The notes below the pieces were generated by a model. The model did no database searches. It was not told the DNA's origin and worked only from the letters and a program-made list of their open reading frames with translations. The position numbers and the translations under genes are program-made. Source: Xenoacremonium recifei (lineage: Eukaryota > Ascomycota > Sordariomycetes > Hypocreales > Nectriaceae). From it: a DNA stretch of 64,000 nt. Below, piece after piece: positions 9,860-20,692 of the stretch. Position 1 is the stretch's first letter; every line of letters begins with the position of its first letter. The stretch lies in the NCBI GenBank assembly GCA_012184525.1, contig WOFQ01000001.1, positions 930,001 through 994,000 on the forward strand. The letters run 5' to 3'.

Positions 9860-12696
9860 GATCAAGAAACGAAGAAAAAAAAAGGGTTCTTGGCTTGATA
9901 GCAGGAACAAAGGGCGTGTTGATCGGTGACGAAAGGATAGGCTAGGATGGAGCGTGTAGTCGCGAGGTGATATCGAATCGAGGACGAGCCCCTAAGTTAT
10001 TCGCGCGCGTATAGGCATATGGAAATGTTCACACGAGGAACATGAAATAGGGTCGCATAATGTGTTCTCACGAGGAACAGGTAGACGCAAGGAAATCCAG
10101 TAAACCAGTAAAAAGGTGACTCGAAATGACGGACAGATTAGGTATGGTGGAGATGCCGAATATGGTGTTTCACTTGGAACAACGGAAAGGCGTGTTACAG
10201 CTAGCTGGTGGGAAATCGTTTACCGCATCGCGGGTGTTGTGTTGTTGAGGCAAGGGTGATTCTCGTCGACATGGTCGGATCGAGGGATTTGGTGTGAAGG
10301 AAAGTCGCCTGAGTCGGCAATTGATGAGGAAGCTGAAGGAAAGACGGTTGGTGATGCAAATGACCAGATCCAGACCTACCTAGACGGTGAAGTCTGTTAG
10401 TTCGAACCGTCAGTGCAGATACGTACCGGACCCAGTGAGTGGGCCATTCCAGTATCGAAATGCGTGAAAGCGTTATCAGTCGTCGACGACGTGGCTTGTT
10501 GATTCTCCGGTGATTCCAATGGTTCCAGGTTCATCGAATGTCGGTGTCAAGGTGTATCGATCCATCGTAGGCCTATGACTTAGCAAACCCTGGCGGTTTT
10601 GGGGGTGGCGTAGCAGGTAGACGGTGTAGAGCAAAGGGAACCTCCGAAGCAGGCATGTAATGACAGTGCTGTGCGTAGGGGCATCGATGCCACGAGGGGC
10701 AAGCGGCGGAAACTAATTCGCTTCTTAATCTCAAGACCCCAAATTCACCGCCAGAGTCCGGGATCTTACAGCTGGTGCCATGCATTCCTTTTTAATGCCG
10801 TTCTAATGGGCGCTGGGCGTGGATGGCCGGTGCCGGCGGTCGTTTGACGGTGGCATGCTTCGGTGAGCTGATGGTGATCACGGGAGCTCTCGCAGGGGGG
10901 TGGGCGGTTCGGCGAAGGCGCTGGAGGGGTCTGGAGGGGGCGCAATCGAGGAGGATCCGCTGGAGCACTCCACTAGAGGTCGCCTGTTCCCGGCCCCACT
11001 ATCGGATGTTGGTGGTCATGATGTAAGACAAACAGGAGATGCGAGCAATTGATGGCTGCGATGGTGATACTGTCGTCGGGGGAAGCAGGCGTTGAGAAAG
11101 CGAGAGAATGAGAGAGAAACAGGAGAGGGGGATGGAGATCGGCGGAAGGCCGCGTTTATGGCTGTTTCTCGCGGCAGGTGCGAGCCAGGTTGGCTGGTTC
11201 CTTCCACGAGAGCTGAGCCAGGGAGCGGCGGCGGCGAGGCCCAGACGCGGGGTCAAAGTCATGAGGACATGCTGACGAGTGCAACAATCAATGCACAAGC
11301 TCCGAGTCAGTCATCCCTCAGACGCCCATCGAACCTTCGGGGCTCGCATTGAGAACCAACCAGCAGTGCAGCTCCGCCCGTGGCTGGCTCGCTGGCGTGC
11401 TGGCCGCCCGGGTGAATTGGCGATATTCGACCGGGCCAATGGCCCTTCGACGGCACCGTCACAAGGTTGCACCGGAGGCATTTCCATACCACCCTCTCGA
11501 CTCCTCTAGCGCCGAGTGCCGGTACCTGGCAGACAGCCCTGCTTTGGCGGGCGAGGCCTGGTCACTCTGTCTCAGGCCCCCCAGTGTTGCGGGATGCGAG
11601 ACGAGGCGTGGAGCCTGCTATCAGGTGAGCCATCGTCGCAGGCCCCGACGACTCCGGGAGGGGGTTGCGGTGGCTCGCTGGCGATCTCTCGCGTCATGGG
11701 CCAATTCCCGACTGGCTGCGAGAGGGCTTCCCACCTGCTCTCGTGCTTCTCACCCGGTTGCACCACGCCAACACGGCCCTCGCCGCCGCATCGAGGCCTG
11801 CCCTCTGCCGTCTCCTTGGCCGCCAAAACGGCAGACCAGTGAGTCTGCGATGCTACTCGGCCACGCCCCATTGCCCCCTCTGCCCGTCTGCATTCCCCCC
11901 AAGCTCAACCACCTCGTCATGGCCCTCAAACGCCCGTCTCACCCCCCGATCTCGGTGGGGCGCCAGCAAGCTTTCCCCGGATTTCAGACCCCGGACTAAG
12001 CCCGACTAGGCGACCCGGGTACGTGCGATATGCAGTCCCGCACGTAGTGCCGCCGCTCCCCACACGGTGCGCCAATCCCGATCCGGCCCCTTGCTCTCAA
12101 GTCGGGTGAGCCAGCGTCACGCCTGCCGTCAGGCCAAAGTCACGCGATCGGCCTGGCCTGGCATCGCCAGCGGTCGCCCATTCACGCAGGCTGTGCGCAC
12201 CTCGCCTGGCTCGCCAGCTCGGGCTCCGGCGATTGGCAGGAGCGCCCTGGCATAGCTGAATGGCCAGTTGATGTCAAGTTACCCCGCCCGGTCTGACGAC
12301 AGCGGAATGGGCAATGGCGGCTAGCCAGGAGCTTTCCCAATAACAAGCCCGACCTCCCCCTCGCCTTTCTCTTCCTGTTCCTGCTTTCATCCCATCCATC
12401 ACACTCTACCATCTGATCTCATCTCGCTTTCTGATCATACCAGATCACCAACCACATCAGTCTACATCGCAAAGGTAGGTCTTGCCCATGCCTTGCACCT
12501 GATTCTCCCATCCTACCTGGAGTTACAACATCGGTTGCTCCCACACCTGCTTCACACCAGCTCTCTCCTGTGCTCGCTGCTGACGCATTTCCCCTCATTT
12601 CCAGTCAGCTTCGCCTGCAAACGTGTCTTGATCGCCCGATCACAACAACTTCTCCCACCCAACCCTATCCTCACAGAACAACCAAACAACGCCATC
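9860..12696. other. long GC-rich non-coding region upstream of the four-exon gene
   Basis: About 2.8 kb without a credible gene. The stretch 11.3-12.3 kb is strongly GC-rich, so its open frames (for example 11349-11999) lack stops by chance and read as Arg/Pro/Ser-rich sequence. The last 350 bp (12.35-12.70 kb) are pyrimidine-rich with a GTAGGT donor-like site at 12475 and look like an intron-containing 5' UTR of the gene starting at 12697. A short direct repeat (GTTCACACGAGGAAC / GTTCTCACGAGGAAC) lies near 10027 and 10064. Confidence 0.45.
10027..10079 (+). repeat. short direct repeat, two copies
   Basis: GTTCACACGAGGAACATG and GTTCTCACGAGGAACAGG occur about 37 bp apart, differing at a few positions. 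Each copy is itself close to an inverted repeat (GTTC..GAAC). It could be a protein-binding pair or a chance duplication. Confidence 0.3.
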
Positions 12697-13441
12697 ATGT
12701 CGGAACCTCTCACGAAGGTTGACTCTGCCGTCCAAGGCTTGTCTTCTTCACCACCCAAGGATGATGCCCACGCCAAGAAGGGGCACCGAAGGCAAAGCTC
12801 TAGCTCCCCCGATGTGATGAACATCAACGACCTGCGTAAGCTACCCTTGGCCGATGTCGGATGCCTCGGGTCACCATACTAACTGGCATTATAGAAGAGC
12901 AGGGCATTGAGCTGAAGCTCGCACCCGAGACCCAGAAGACTGGATGGTTAGTGATTGAACCCTATGTCTCCTACCGACGTCGGCGCCCATATGTCGTCGT
13001 CGACGCTGTTGTCCCGCAGCAACTGACACCTATCGTCTTAATAGGAAGATCAACACCAGCCCCAACACCATTGATGACCCCGCCTACCTCAAGCTGCCCC
13101 TATCAAAACCTATGGTGAAGAAGATTGACCTCCACTTCCCCCTAGGGAAGGAGGTGACTGCACGAAACCTCAAGGGTGTTACTATCAAGGATGCGCTAGA
13201 CGCCATCCACAAGGCATACAAGAAGCGGGTTCGTACATCCTGACAAACAAGCTTGCCCAGATTGCATCGATGCTAACTCCCATACTAGGCTGATGATGAG
13301 CTCGACAAGCCCTACCTCGCTGGCTTCGAGTGGGATAAGGAGGAGTCATGGACCCGATTGGTTGTCCACCTCTCTGCACAGCCTACTGTTTCGCACAACA
13401 CTGGCGGCGGCAAGAAGAAGAAGGCCAAGGGCGGCGAATAA
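12697..13441 (+). CDS. small conserved fungal protein, four exons (175 aa)
   Basis: Exons 12697-12835, 12895-12946, 13045-13228 and 13289-13441 join in phase to give about 175 aa. The junctions read NDL-Q-EQGIELKL, KTG-W-KINTSPNT and KKR|ADDELDK. The N-terminal 45 residues are Ser/Lys-rich and probably disordered. The core has KIDLHFPLGKEVTARNL and GVTIKDALDAIHKAYKK, then ELDKPYLAGFEWDKEESWTR and LVVHLSAQP, and the protein ends in a Lys/Gly tail. The beta-alpha-beta core with a conserved Trp resembles small fungal proteins of the DUF6699 kind, but I am not sure of the family. It is cytosolic by appearance and the function is unknown. Confidence 0.75.
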
Positions 13442-14343
13442 GCACCCTACCTCCACCCCAATATCTGTTCCAATAGTTCCTTCAATGCTTCTTGTTCGTT
13501 TCGCTGGGTTCGTTGCGAGTCGGCGCATGGGATATTGCGATGAGATATTCTTGGCCGGGTCATAGGAGGCGACTGCAGGATGCAGCGCCTAGTGTACTCT
13601 TCTGTCTGCGGATTGGCCGGTTGGCTGACGCAACCTTTTGATACAAGGGTTCCAATACATGGAACCCCGAGTAATTGAGAGATATTCGTCCCTCATCTGT
13701 GGTGTCTTCTCTGAATGTGTAGTGTCGTTGAAAGTGGAATTTTGTGTTGGAGCCGGAATCCTGCCATCCCTTTGAGATCCACCATCGTCGTTATCACGTA
13801 TCGATACCTTCTATCGTCTATCGATAGGCAGCGGCCCTTCAAGAAGCCAAGCCGAGATTTTGCTGACGATTGTGCCTCCACATCCTTAATTGCTATGATC
13901 TCCAAACAAGGTAGGTAGGCATCTTAAGCCGAAGACCTCCGCAAAACCCAACCCCGCCGGACGCATCCCGGCGTCGCTGGCTGTGCAGGCATCTTCACAT
14001 GAAAACCGGTGCGGGGGATGCCACGCTATCAGCTTTCCGCGGGGGCGCCGAGCGTTGAGCGATAGCGCCTTAACCCTTCTTCAGCCATTGGGAGCACGCG
14101 GAAAGCCAGCGCAGTCGCCACGGGTACCGTCGGGCCGCGCCCTGCCCCCAGAGCGAACCTCCAATGCGGAACTGAGGTGTCAGCGAGACGGCGGGCTCTC
14201 TCGGGCATAACTGGAACGGAACGTCATCTGGGGATTTGCGGGAGGGCGGCTGGTACTTAAGATGTCGGGCGGGCTGCTCCCTTTGGCGGGGTTTTTGGAC
14301 GGCGTGCAATGGCAAGCTGGTTACACTCGAGACGCAGCCCAAG
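13442..14343. other. intergenic, promoter of homogentisate dioxygenase
   Basis: No gene seen. The left half is the 3' flank of the small gene; the right half is the GC-rich promoter of the dioxygenase gene. No clear TATA box is present. Confidence 0.5.
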
Positions 14344-15820
14344 ATGCCTGTCACAGCGTTTGATGTTAAGGAAAAGTACCGCTATCAGAATGGCTTCAAC
14401 TGCCAACTAGAGTATGTGGTCTACAAAACTGCGCGTCGCATATGATTGTTGTTGACTTGAGTATAGGTCTGAAGCCGTAGAGGGCGCCCTGCCCATCGCT
14501 CAGAACTCACCACAGAAGGTCCCCTTGGGGCTGTATGCAGAGAAGTTGTCGGGAACCGCCTTTACTGCGCCGCGGAACGACAACAAGCAAACATGGCTGT
14601 ACCGAATCCTGCCATCTTGTGCTCATCCCCCGTATCAGCCAGACAAGGAGATCCAGGCAGCTGGTTCAGACGCCAACGAGACTCTCCGGGGCTCCAAGGA
14701 GGCTGCGCTTCACTACATCCCGAACCAACTACGATGGGACCCGTTCGACCACGATGAAGCCAAGCATCTGGACTTCACCTCGGGGCTGCATATGGTGGCT
14801 GGTGCTGGTGACCCGACTCTCAAGCAGGGCATCGGCATGTACGTGTACGCCGCAGGGAAGAGCATGGACACGAAGTCAGCCTTCTACTCCGCCGACGGCG
14901 ACCTGTTGATAGTCGCCCAAGAAGGTACGCTGGACATACGCACCGAATTTGGCTGGATCCTCGTCCGGCCCATGGAGATTTGCGTCATTCCCCGCGGTGT
15001 CAAGTACCAGGTGCATCTCGCCGACGGGCCAGCTAGGGGCTATGCGCTTGAGCTGTACGAGGGTCATTTCAACCTGCCTGAGCTGGGTCCGATCGGCTCT
15101 AACGGTCTGGCCAACGCTCGCGACTTCCAGTCTCCGGTGGCATGTTTCGATGAGGACTTTGGAGCTACGGCGTCCGAAGGTGCGAATACCTACACCGTCA
15201 CGGTAAAGTTCAACAACACGCTCTTCAAGACAGAGCAGGCTCATACGCCTTTCGACGTGGTTGCCTGGCACGGCAACTACTACCCCTTCAAGTACGACTT
15301 GGGTCGATTCAACACCATCGGTACCATCTCCTACGACCACCCGGATCCGTCCATCTTCACAGTGCTGTCAGCCCCGTCCCCGGTGGCTGGCACAGCTGTA
15401 GCAGACTTCGTCATCTTCCCGCCGCGCTGGCTCGTCGGCGAGGACACCTTCCGACCGCCATGGTACCACCGCAACACAATGAGCGAGTTCATGGGCCTGA
15501 TCTGCGGCGGCTACGATGCCAAGCGCGGCGGCAAGGGCGGCTTCGTGCCTGGCGGCGCAAGCTTGCACAATGTCATGAGTGGCCATGGGCCTGATGCTGA
15601 GAGTGGCGAAGCGGCGCGTGCTGCGGAGTTGAAGCCGGTAAAGGTTGGTGAAGGCAGCTGTGCGTTCATGTTTGAGAGTTGTTTGATGGTGGGTGTCACG
15701 CAATGGGGGTTGCGGACGTGTCAAAAGGTGCAGGAGGGGTACAATGAGGAGAGTTGGGGAGGTGTGAAGACACATTGGAAGAGGCTAGAGGGAACTCGAG
15801 TGAAGTCTCATTTGTTGTGA
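14344..15820 (+). CDS. hmgA: homogentisate 1,2-dioxygenase
   Basis: Exons 14344-14411 and 14467-15820 (intron GTATGT..TATAG) give about 473 aa. The enzyme opens the ring of homogentisate to maleylacetoacetate in Phe/Tyr breakdown, using non-haem iron. Family hallmarks are all present: YAEKLSGTAFTAPR near the start, GPIGSNGLANARDF, WHGNYYPFKYDLGRFN, the iron ligands in PPWYHRNTMSEFMG (His and Glu) and the third ligand His in MSGHGPD. The length is slightly above the usual 440-460 aa, mainly from a longer loop around residues 55-75 and a Gly-rich loop (CGGYDAKRGGKGG). In Aspergillus the gene usually sits beside fumarylacetoacetate hydrolase and maleylacetoacetate isomerase genes; neither is found in this window, so this may be a dispersed or second copy. 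Confidence 0.93.
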
Positions 15821-16233
15821 TGCCACGAGCTAAGGAAAATATGTTGAGTTCGCCTAGATTTAGGCTGGAAAGGATAACGAAGACCCCCAAGCTCCTTTTT
15901 CTTTGAAAGAAATCCTGCGTCTCATTCATTGCGTCGTCCTCAAGTCGGAGGGTGACTTTCGCCGACAAGCTTGCGTGCCTAAATATGAACCAACGGAACA
16001 GATGGTTGCCTTCATTCACAACGGACATACGTAAGTTAAGACTGCCTGTATTCAATACGCGGTGAAATTCCTTGTTCCAGTACCTTCTTCATGACAAAGA
16101 AGTCGAGAAGTGCTGCGCTCGTGCGGTAGATCTGCTCACTACAGGACAGGCTGTCTTCCATCAAACCAACCACCCCTCCTCCCGAACATCATAACACCCA
16201 GGCATCGACTTGATATTACTGGCCTCATACTAT
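15821..16233. other. intergenic between the dioxygenase and the fusion gene
   Basis: Holds the 3' flank of the dioxygenase gene and the promoter of the next gene. The minus-strand frame at 15696-16055 overlaps the end of the dioxygenase and is not supported. Confidence 0.5.
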
Positions 16234-18417
16234 ATGACAGAACGCACCAACAGAAACTCTGAGTCGGGGGATGTTGACTCATGGGATGAGGATACCCAGC
16301 CAAAACCGACCGTGATTGGCATTTACGGTTTTAGCGGATCGGGAAAGACATACACCTTGAATAAACTGAAGGAGATTTTCCGACATGAAGAATATGAGTT
16401 TCGTGAAGGAAGTGATTTGCTACGTGCAAATGACCTCGATCAATCACGCGAAGCACGCAGACGAGAATACCGAGAACGAGCCATCCGAAGCGCTGCTACG
16501 ATGGCAAGAACCGAAAAAGTGACCATAGTTGTCACAGGTCAGTTCATGACCTGGGAACAAGGATCTGCTACTGGGGACTCTATTTGGACTCCCGCGGATC
16601 AGGAAACGTACACCCATATCGTTTATCTTAACACCCCCGTGAGCACCATCAACGACCATATTGAGAATGACATCCAGAGGGGGGAACGCACCGCAGTACA
16701 CAACCGTTTGACGGACTGGCAGGAAACGGAGAGGAAGTGTCTTCGCAGCAAGTGTCTCAAATACGGCATTCTTTTTGCGGTAGTCTCGCGACCAACACCG
16801 AGGGGAGTTGCCGAGCTTTTGAGAGGCTTTGTGCAATATGATGAAGCAGAAAACAATCGCCGAGCACTGGAGGCTATGGAGAAGTTTCTGATTGACGACC
16901 TTACTGTTTCGCCTGATGGCTTCCGAGATTTCAAAGTGGCAGTTGTCATTGACGGCGACATTCCTCTCGTCTCTCCCGATTTAGCCTCTCTTTTTTGGGA
17001 AGTTGTTTACAATCAACGATGCTGCCCTACCTTGGACCTCATTGACCCACTACAGCGCATCTTTTCAGGCCCTTTGGGCTATTCGGACAAGGCTTTTTAC
17101 CAGGTCTCGTTATTGTATGATGAGGTTGACAGACACGAACATGTCTGCCAAGAGGTTGTCAAATCAGTGAGACTCTACCAGGAATTCAAGGGATTCCTGA
17201 GAAATTGTCTTTCAACAGAACTGATCAACGAGGTAAAGGTAGTGGTGATCACCACTGCTCTAACCTCCGTCTGGCAAAAGATGCTTTATCGTCTTCCCAA
17301 CAGCGACAGAGTCGCTATCATTGGCAACGACCCTGTTGCCAATCACTATGTCGTCACGCCATGCGTCAAAGAGTCTCTTGTGCGATCTCTTGTAGAAAAG
17401 CACGAGAAAATAGTCTGGGCTTTCGGGGATAGAGACCTCAACTTGGGTATGATGCATGTGGCGAATCATGCGATCGTCGTATCTGGAAACCGACAATCCC
17501 TAGACAATCCCACCAAAGCTCTGATCGGTGCCGTCAATCGCTTCGAGCTGGAACCGCACCAGATCTGCGTACCGGAGCACATACAGCCACTTTTTGACCC
17601 AAACTTTCGTCCAGTTCTTCAGCTTTCGGCGACTACAAGCTCTCCTGCTCCCGGCCTTGGAGGACAAGTCAAACACGCTTCCGCGTCCATCCTAGAAAGG
17701 ATAAAGTCCGAGATCCGGCCTCCAGTCGCCGAGTTATATATGAGTCGCTACATTCATTTTACAAAGTATTCTACTGCTCGGTTTCTCACGATTCCGGCGC
17801 GTGATGCAAGAGTGGTTGGCCCCGAACTGAGAAAGGTCTACCGGCAGATCGGATGGTACCTGGCTTATGAAGTTGTGGTAGATATCGTCGGATTGGGTCC
17901 CTTAAATCGTGGAGAGTCAGTCATTGCCAGACGATATGGACTCAAAGACGAAGCTCAGACGGCTATCATTGCTCTAATGCCCAGGGGTGAGCCAACGGCC
18001 CTTGGAGTCAATGAAGCATTTCCGCAAGCCTCACTTCTCCACGCAAGAAGTGCTGACGACATCAAATCGGAAGATGTGAACCACCGAAAGATGATAATCC
18101 TAGTGGACGCAGTTCTCGGCACTAGAAACTCGATTATCGAGTTCGTTGATCGTATCCGACCCATGAACCACGAGGCTCAGATTATTGTCATGGTAGGATT
18201 TGTGCAGGACTCGGATGTTTCAGCGAGAAATCTCGCCACTCTACTCCTACGGAACAAAAAGCTGCATGTTGTTGCGCTTCGGAACTTGAATTTTGAGGAC
18301 GAATCCGGCAGGGATAGGCTCGACACCATAAATCGACTTTTCAACACCAATCAGCTAGCTCAAGTTGATGGCGACGAGACGGGGAGAAGAAGCATTGCAA
18401 TGGGGCCAGAACATTAG
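16234..18417 (+). CDS. P-loop kinase / HAD phosphatase / uracil phosphoribosyltransferase-like fusion
   Basis: An intronless gene of 727 aa; the first ATG of the open frame is at 16234. Three domains are visible. Residues 25-220 are a P-loop kinase with Walker A GFSGSGKT at 32-39. Residues 235-480 look like a HAD hydrolase: VVIDGDIPLV carries the DxD pair (Asp240, Asp242), VVVITTAL is a motif II-like strand, and AFGDRDLNLGMMHVANHAIVV is the acidic motif IV. Residues 510-727 resemble uracil phosphoribosyltransferase, with LMPRGEPTALGV and the PRPP-loop-like VDAVLGTRNS near 624-633. Such fusions are known in filamentous fungi; the natural substrates are not settled. The PRPP loop lacks the usual ATGGS pattern (GTRNS instead), so catalysis by the third domain is doubtful. 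The gene ends 55 bp from the convergent acetyltransferase gene. Confidence 0.8.
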   Translation: MTERTNRNSESGDVDSWDEDTQPKPTVIGIYGFSGSGKTYTLNKLKEIFRHEEYEFREGSDLLRANDLDQSREARRREYRERAIRSAATMARTEKVTIVVTGQFMTWEQGSATGDSIWTPADQETYTHIVYLNTPVSTINDHIENDIQRGERTAVHNRLTDWQETERKCLRSKCLKYGILFAVVSRPTPRGVAELLRGFVQYDEAENNRRALEAMEKFLIDDLTVSPDGFRDFKVAVVIDGDIPLVSPDLASLFWEVVYNQRCCPTLDLIDPLQRIFSGPLGYSDKAFYQVSLLYDEVDRHEHVCQEVVKSVRLYQEFKGFLRNCLSTELINEVKVVVITTALTSVWQKMLYRLPNSDRVAIIGNDPVANHYVVTPCVKESLVRSLVEKHEKIVWAFGDRDLNLGMMHVANHAIVVSGNRQSLDNPTKALIGAVNRFELEPHQICVPEHIQPLFDPNFRPVLQLSATTSSPAPGLGGQVKHASASILERIKSEIRPPVAELYMSRYIHFTKYSTARFLTIPARDARVVGPELRKVYRQIGWYLAYEVVVDIVGLGPLNRGESVIARRYGLKDEAQTAIIALMPRGEPTALGVNEAFPQASLLHARSADDIKSEDVNHRKMIILVDAVLGTRNSIIEFVDRIRPMNHEAQIIVMVGFVQDSDVSARNLATLLLRNKKLHVVALRNLNFEDESGRDRLDTINRLFNTNQLAQVDGDETGRRSIAMGPEH

Positions 18418-18471
18418 TGCTTGGATCTATTATGGATCTGTATCTAGGACGATATAGCAGCGGACTTCCTT

Positions 18472-19206
18472 TTATATCCCAGTCCGCATAAAAATATTTG
18501 ACGGCCGTACCCGGTCAGCAAACTCAGCATCCACCTCGTACACGAACTCCTCCCCATCTTGCTTAAAGCCCATCTGCTCGTAGACCTTCCTTCCCATAGA
18601 TGACGCTTCCATGACACATTCCAAACCCCCTCGCCGTGCTGCTTCATCAAGACCCCATTGAACAAGACGCTTTGCAATGCCTCTCCGCTGAAAAGCCGGA
18701 TCGACGGCGCAGAGATCCATGGCCAGCACTGCGGGCAGCGAATCTCCAGCCTTCTCGCGGAGAACCTCGACACGACGGCGGTTCAGCGCGCGGACAAGCT
18801 GGCAACAGTATCGCTGCTCAGGCCCATTGCCCGGATATCTCGCCTCGACATCCAGAGATTTCCGCAGATCGTTTGATGGAGCCTCGCCAAACCCCTCGAC
18901 CACTGAGATTTGGGCCCAGATTGCAAAGCCCGCAACAACACGTTCTCCCTCACGCTCAGGGTCTGGAAGCGTGGCCTTGAGGAACACAGCAGTCGGGTTG
19001 CCCTTGTTGTCATTTTTAACGGAGCGCCAGCGCTTCACAAGCCGTTCTGCATTGGCTGTTTTCCCCTCAGGCGTGTCCCAGCCTGGGTGGATCGTAGTCC
19101 AGATGCCGTCGCGCGTTTGGTGACCAAATGCGTTGCAGGCAACGTCAAATCCTTGGATGAGATCCTGGGAGATTTCGACAGGGTCAACACGTAGGTCGGA
19201 GGACAT
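18472..19206 (-). CDS. GNAT family N-acetyltransferase
   Basis: A minus-strand, intronless gene of 244 aa starting at 19206. The C-terminal half holds the acetyl-CoA-binding core: LAMDLCAVDPAFQRRGIAKR contains beta4 and the pyrophosphate loop QRRGIAKR (residues 173-180), followed by LVQWGLDEAARRGG and the motif B strand-helix YEQMGFKQDGEEF. The N-terminal 100 residues (ACNAFGHQTRDGIWTTIHPGW) match the fungal subgroup of small-molecule GNAT enzymes. The acceptor substrate cannot be read from the sequence. It is convergent with the kinase/HAD/UPRT-like gene and shares a very short 3' region, so the two transcripts may overlap. Confidence 0.85.
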   Translation of the reverse strand: MSSDLRVDPVEISQDLIQGFDVACNAFGHQTRDGIWTTIHPGWDTPEGKTANAERLVKRWRSVKNDNKGNPTAVFLKATLPDPEREGERVVAGFAIWAQISVVEGFGEAPSNDLRKSLDVEARYPGNGPEQRYCCQLVRALNRRRVEVLREKAGDSLPAVLAMDLCAVDPAFQRRGIAKRLVQWGLDEAARRGGLECVMEASSMGRKVYEQMGFKQDGEEFVYEVDAEFADRVRPSNIFMRTGI

Positions 19207-19727
19207 CTTGACACGATGGTTTCCGAGGGTTGCTTGAGTGTTTGTGGATGGTTGCAGTCCCAGTTCGTCCTAATGAAGGCTGGGCGATGTGGATATGAGA
19301 GATTATAGCCTGATATCCTTGGCGCCCTCGACTTTCCTGATCTAGATGGACCCGTTACTTGATGATCGCACTCCCCAACTATTGTGTAAGAAAGAGAACA
19401 CTATGGAAGTCCACTTTCTCAGCATTCATGATTGAACCTAGGACTTGAAGATCGCCGATGTTTGCTATTGTTTCATTGTGATGCGCTTCAAACTACTAGC
19501 ATCTAAGCAAAATGAACCAGCTTCAAGGAGAGATACCGAGCATTCATTAATAAAAAAAAAGTAAAGTCCTATAGTATATTTCAGTTGATTGTATTTTCTT
19601 TTAGAGGATTCTTATAAAATATATACGAACGAACCGTAATCATAACCAGAACCCCAAACCAAACCCTGAAATCCCTCACATGGCCTTGACCACCTAATCT
19701 GAGAGTGCAAAGAAGGTGCTGTTCTGG
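19207..19727. other. AT-rich intergenic region
   Basis: No gene. It includes an A-run near 19552-19561 and an AT-rich stretch to 19640, the likely 3' flank of the leftward membrane protein gene and the promoter of the acetyltransferase. Confidence 0.5.
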
Positions 19728-20692
19728 CTATTTAGAGGGTGGTGCTTGATGTTCAACCCCTTCTTCTATCGTATCCGACTGCTCTGGTTCTTCATCATCC
19801 GGTCCTCTCTCTCCATTGTCCAGCTCTCTTTCGTCGGTCGGCATTTCATGAGCGGGGACCTCGTTTGCCGGAACTTCGGCCGTTTCGACGAGGACTGGAG
19901 CCGAACCCTCTAACTCATATCTCGGTTGGAGGACGCTGTCCCTGGGTAACTCGGGCTTTTCGTACTTTGTAGTTTCTCTTCCGCCTGTTTCGGGCTGGGT
20001 GGCTTCCTGCGGACGGCGGCGACGACGTCGACGCCATCTCACCCCCAAGAAGATCAAAAGGAGAATGACCACGACGGTTGGAACAACGGGGCCCGCGATT
20101 TGGGCAATAGAAGGGCTAGATGGAGGATCTGGAATACCGAAGAGACTGGTTACCGAACTTGAAGAAAATAAGAAAGGGCCTACTGAGCAGTACGCGGTCG
20201 CTGTGTTGCAGATATGCTTACTTGAGTCGAACCAGAGGTAATGGTTACATTTTGGCTTGCTTTCGGTGTAATATCGCCGACTGTCACAGTGATGACCTTA
20301 TAGGCTGTTTTCGTGACTGGCGAGCAATCCGTACATGCGTCCGTACTTGCTGCAACCGTAATGACGGCGACCGAGCCCGAGCAATATTCCAAGTACTGCT
20401 GAAATTCGGGTGGAATGTAGTCGCCAATGGTATCTTTGGTGGCATCTGTATTTGCTTCAATACAAGTGGCGCAGTGATTATTGCTATCCAGAAACGATCT
20501 AGATACGCATAGTTCGGGAGTTTTTCCCATCCCCCGAGCGGTATCAAAGGCATCTACTAATAGATGCAAAAACAGTCAACTTGATTGATCTCTATTTTGG
20601 ATTTGGACGTCCCACATGAACTTACAGCATACCTTGTAGCAAATCTCAGGAGCACGGTCGTCTTGAGACACGCTTGTTTGAGGGGCTGCCAT
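19728..20692 (-). CDS. single-pass membrane protein with Cys-rich ectodomain
   Basis: Best model on the minus strand: exons 20626-20692, about 20233-20556, and 19728-20182, roughly 281 aa. The first intron (GTAAGT..ATTAG) joins EICYKVC to LDAFDTARGMGK in phase. The ectodomain has spaced cysteines (ELCVSRSF, NHCATCIEANTD, YLEYCSGS, DACTDCSP), a pattern common in fungal wall or surface glycoproteins that end in a Ser-rich stalk. After the stalk comes one transmembrane helix (VVPTVVVILLLIFLGV), an Arg cluster RWRRRRRRR as stop-transfer, and an acidic Glu/Pro-rich tail ending APPSK. There is no classical signal peptide, as in many members of this type. The second intron is uncertain: a strong GTAAGC at 20221 gives the wrong phase, while a weaker GTTCGA at 20232 restores it. 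Confidence 0.65.

Noticed and set aside
11349..11999. 216-codon plus-strand frame
   Set aside because: Arg/Pro/Ser-rich composition in GC-rich DNA, with competing frames on both strands and no recognisable fold.
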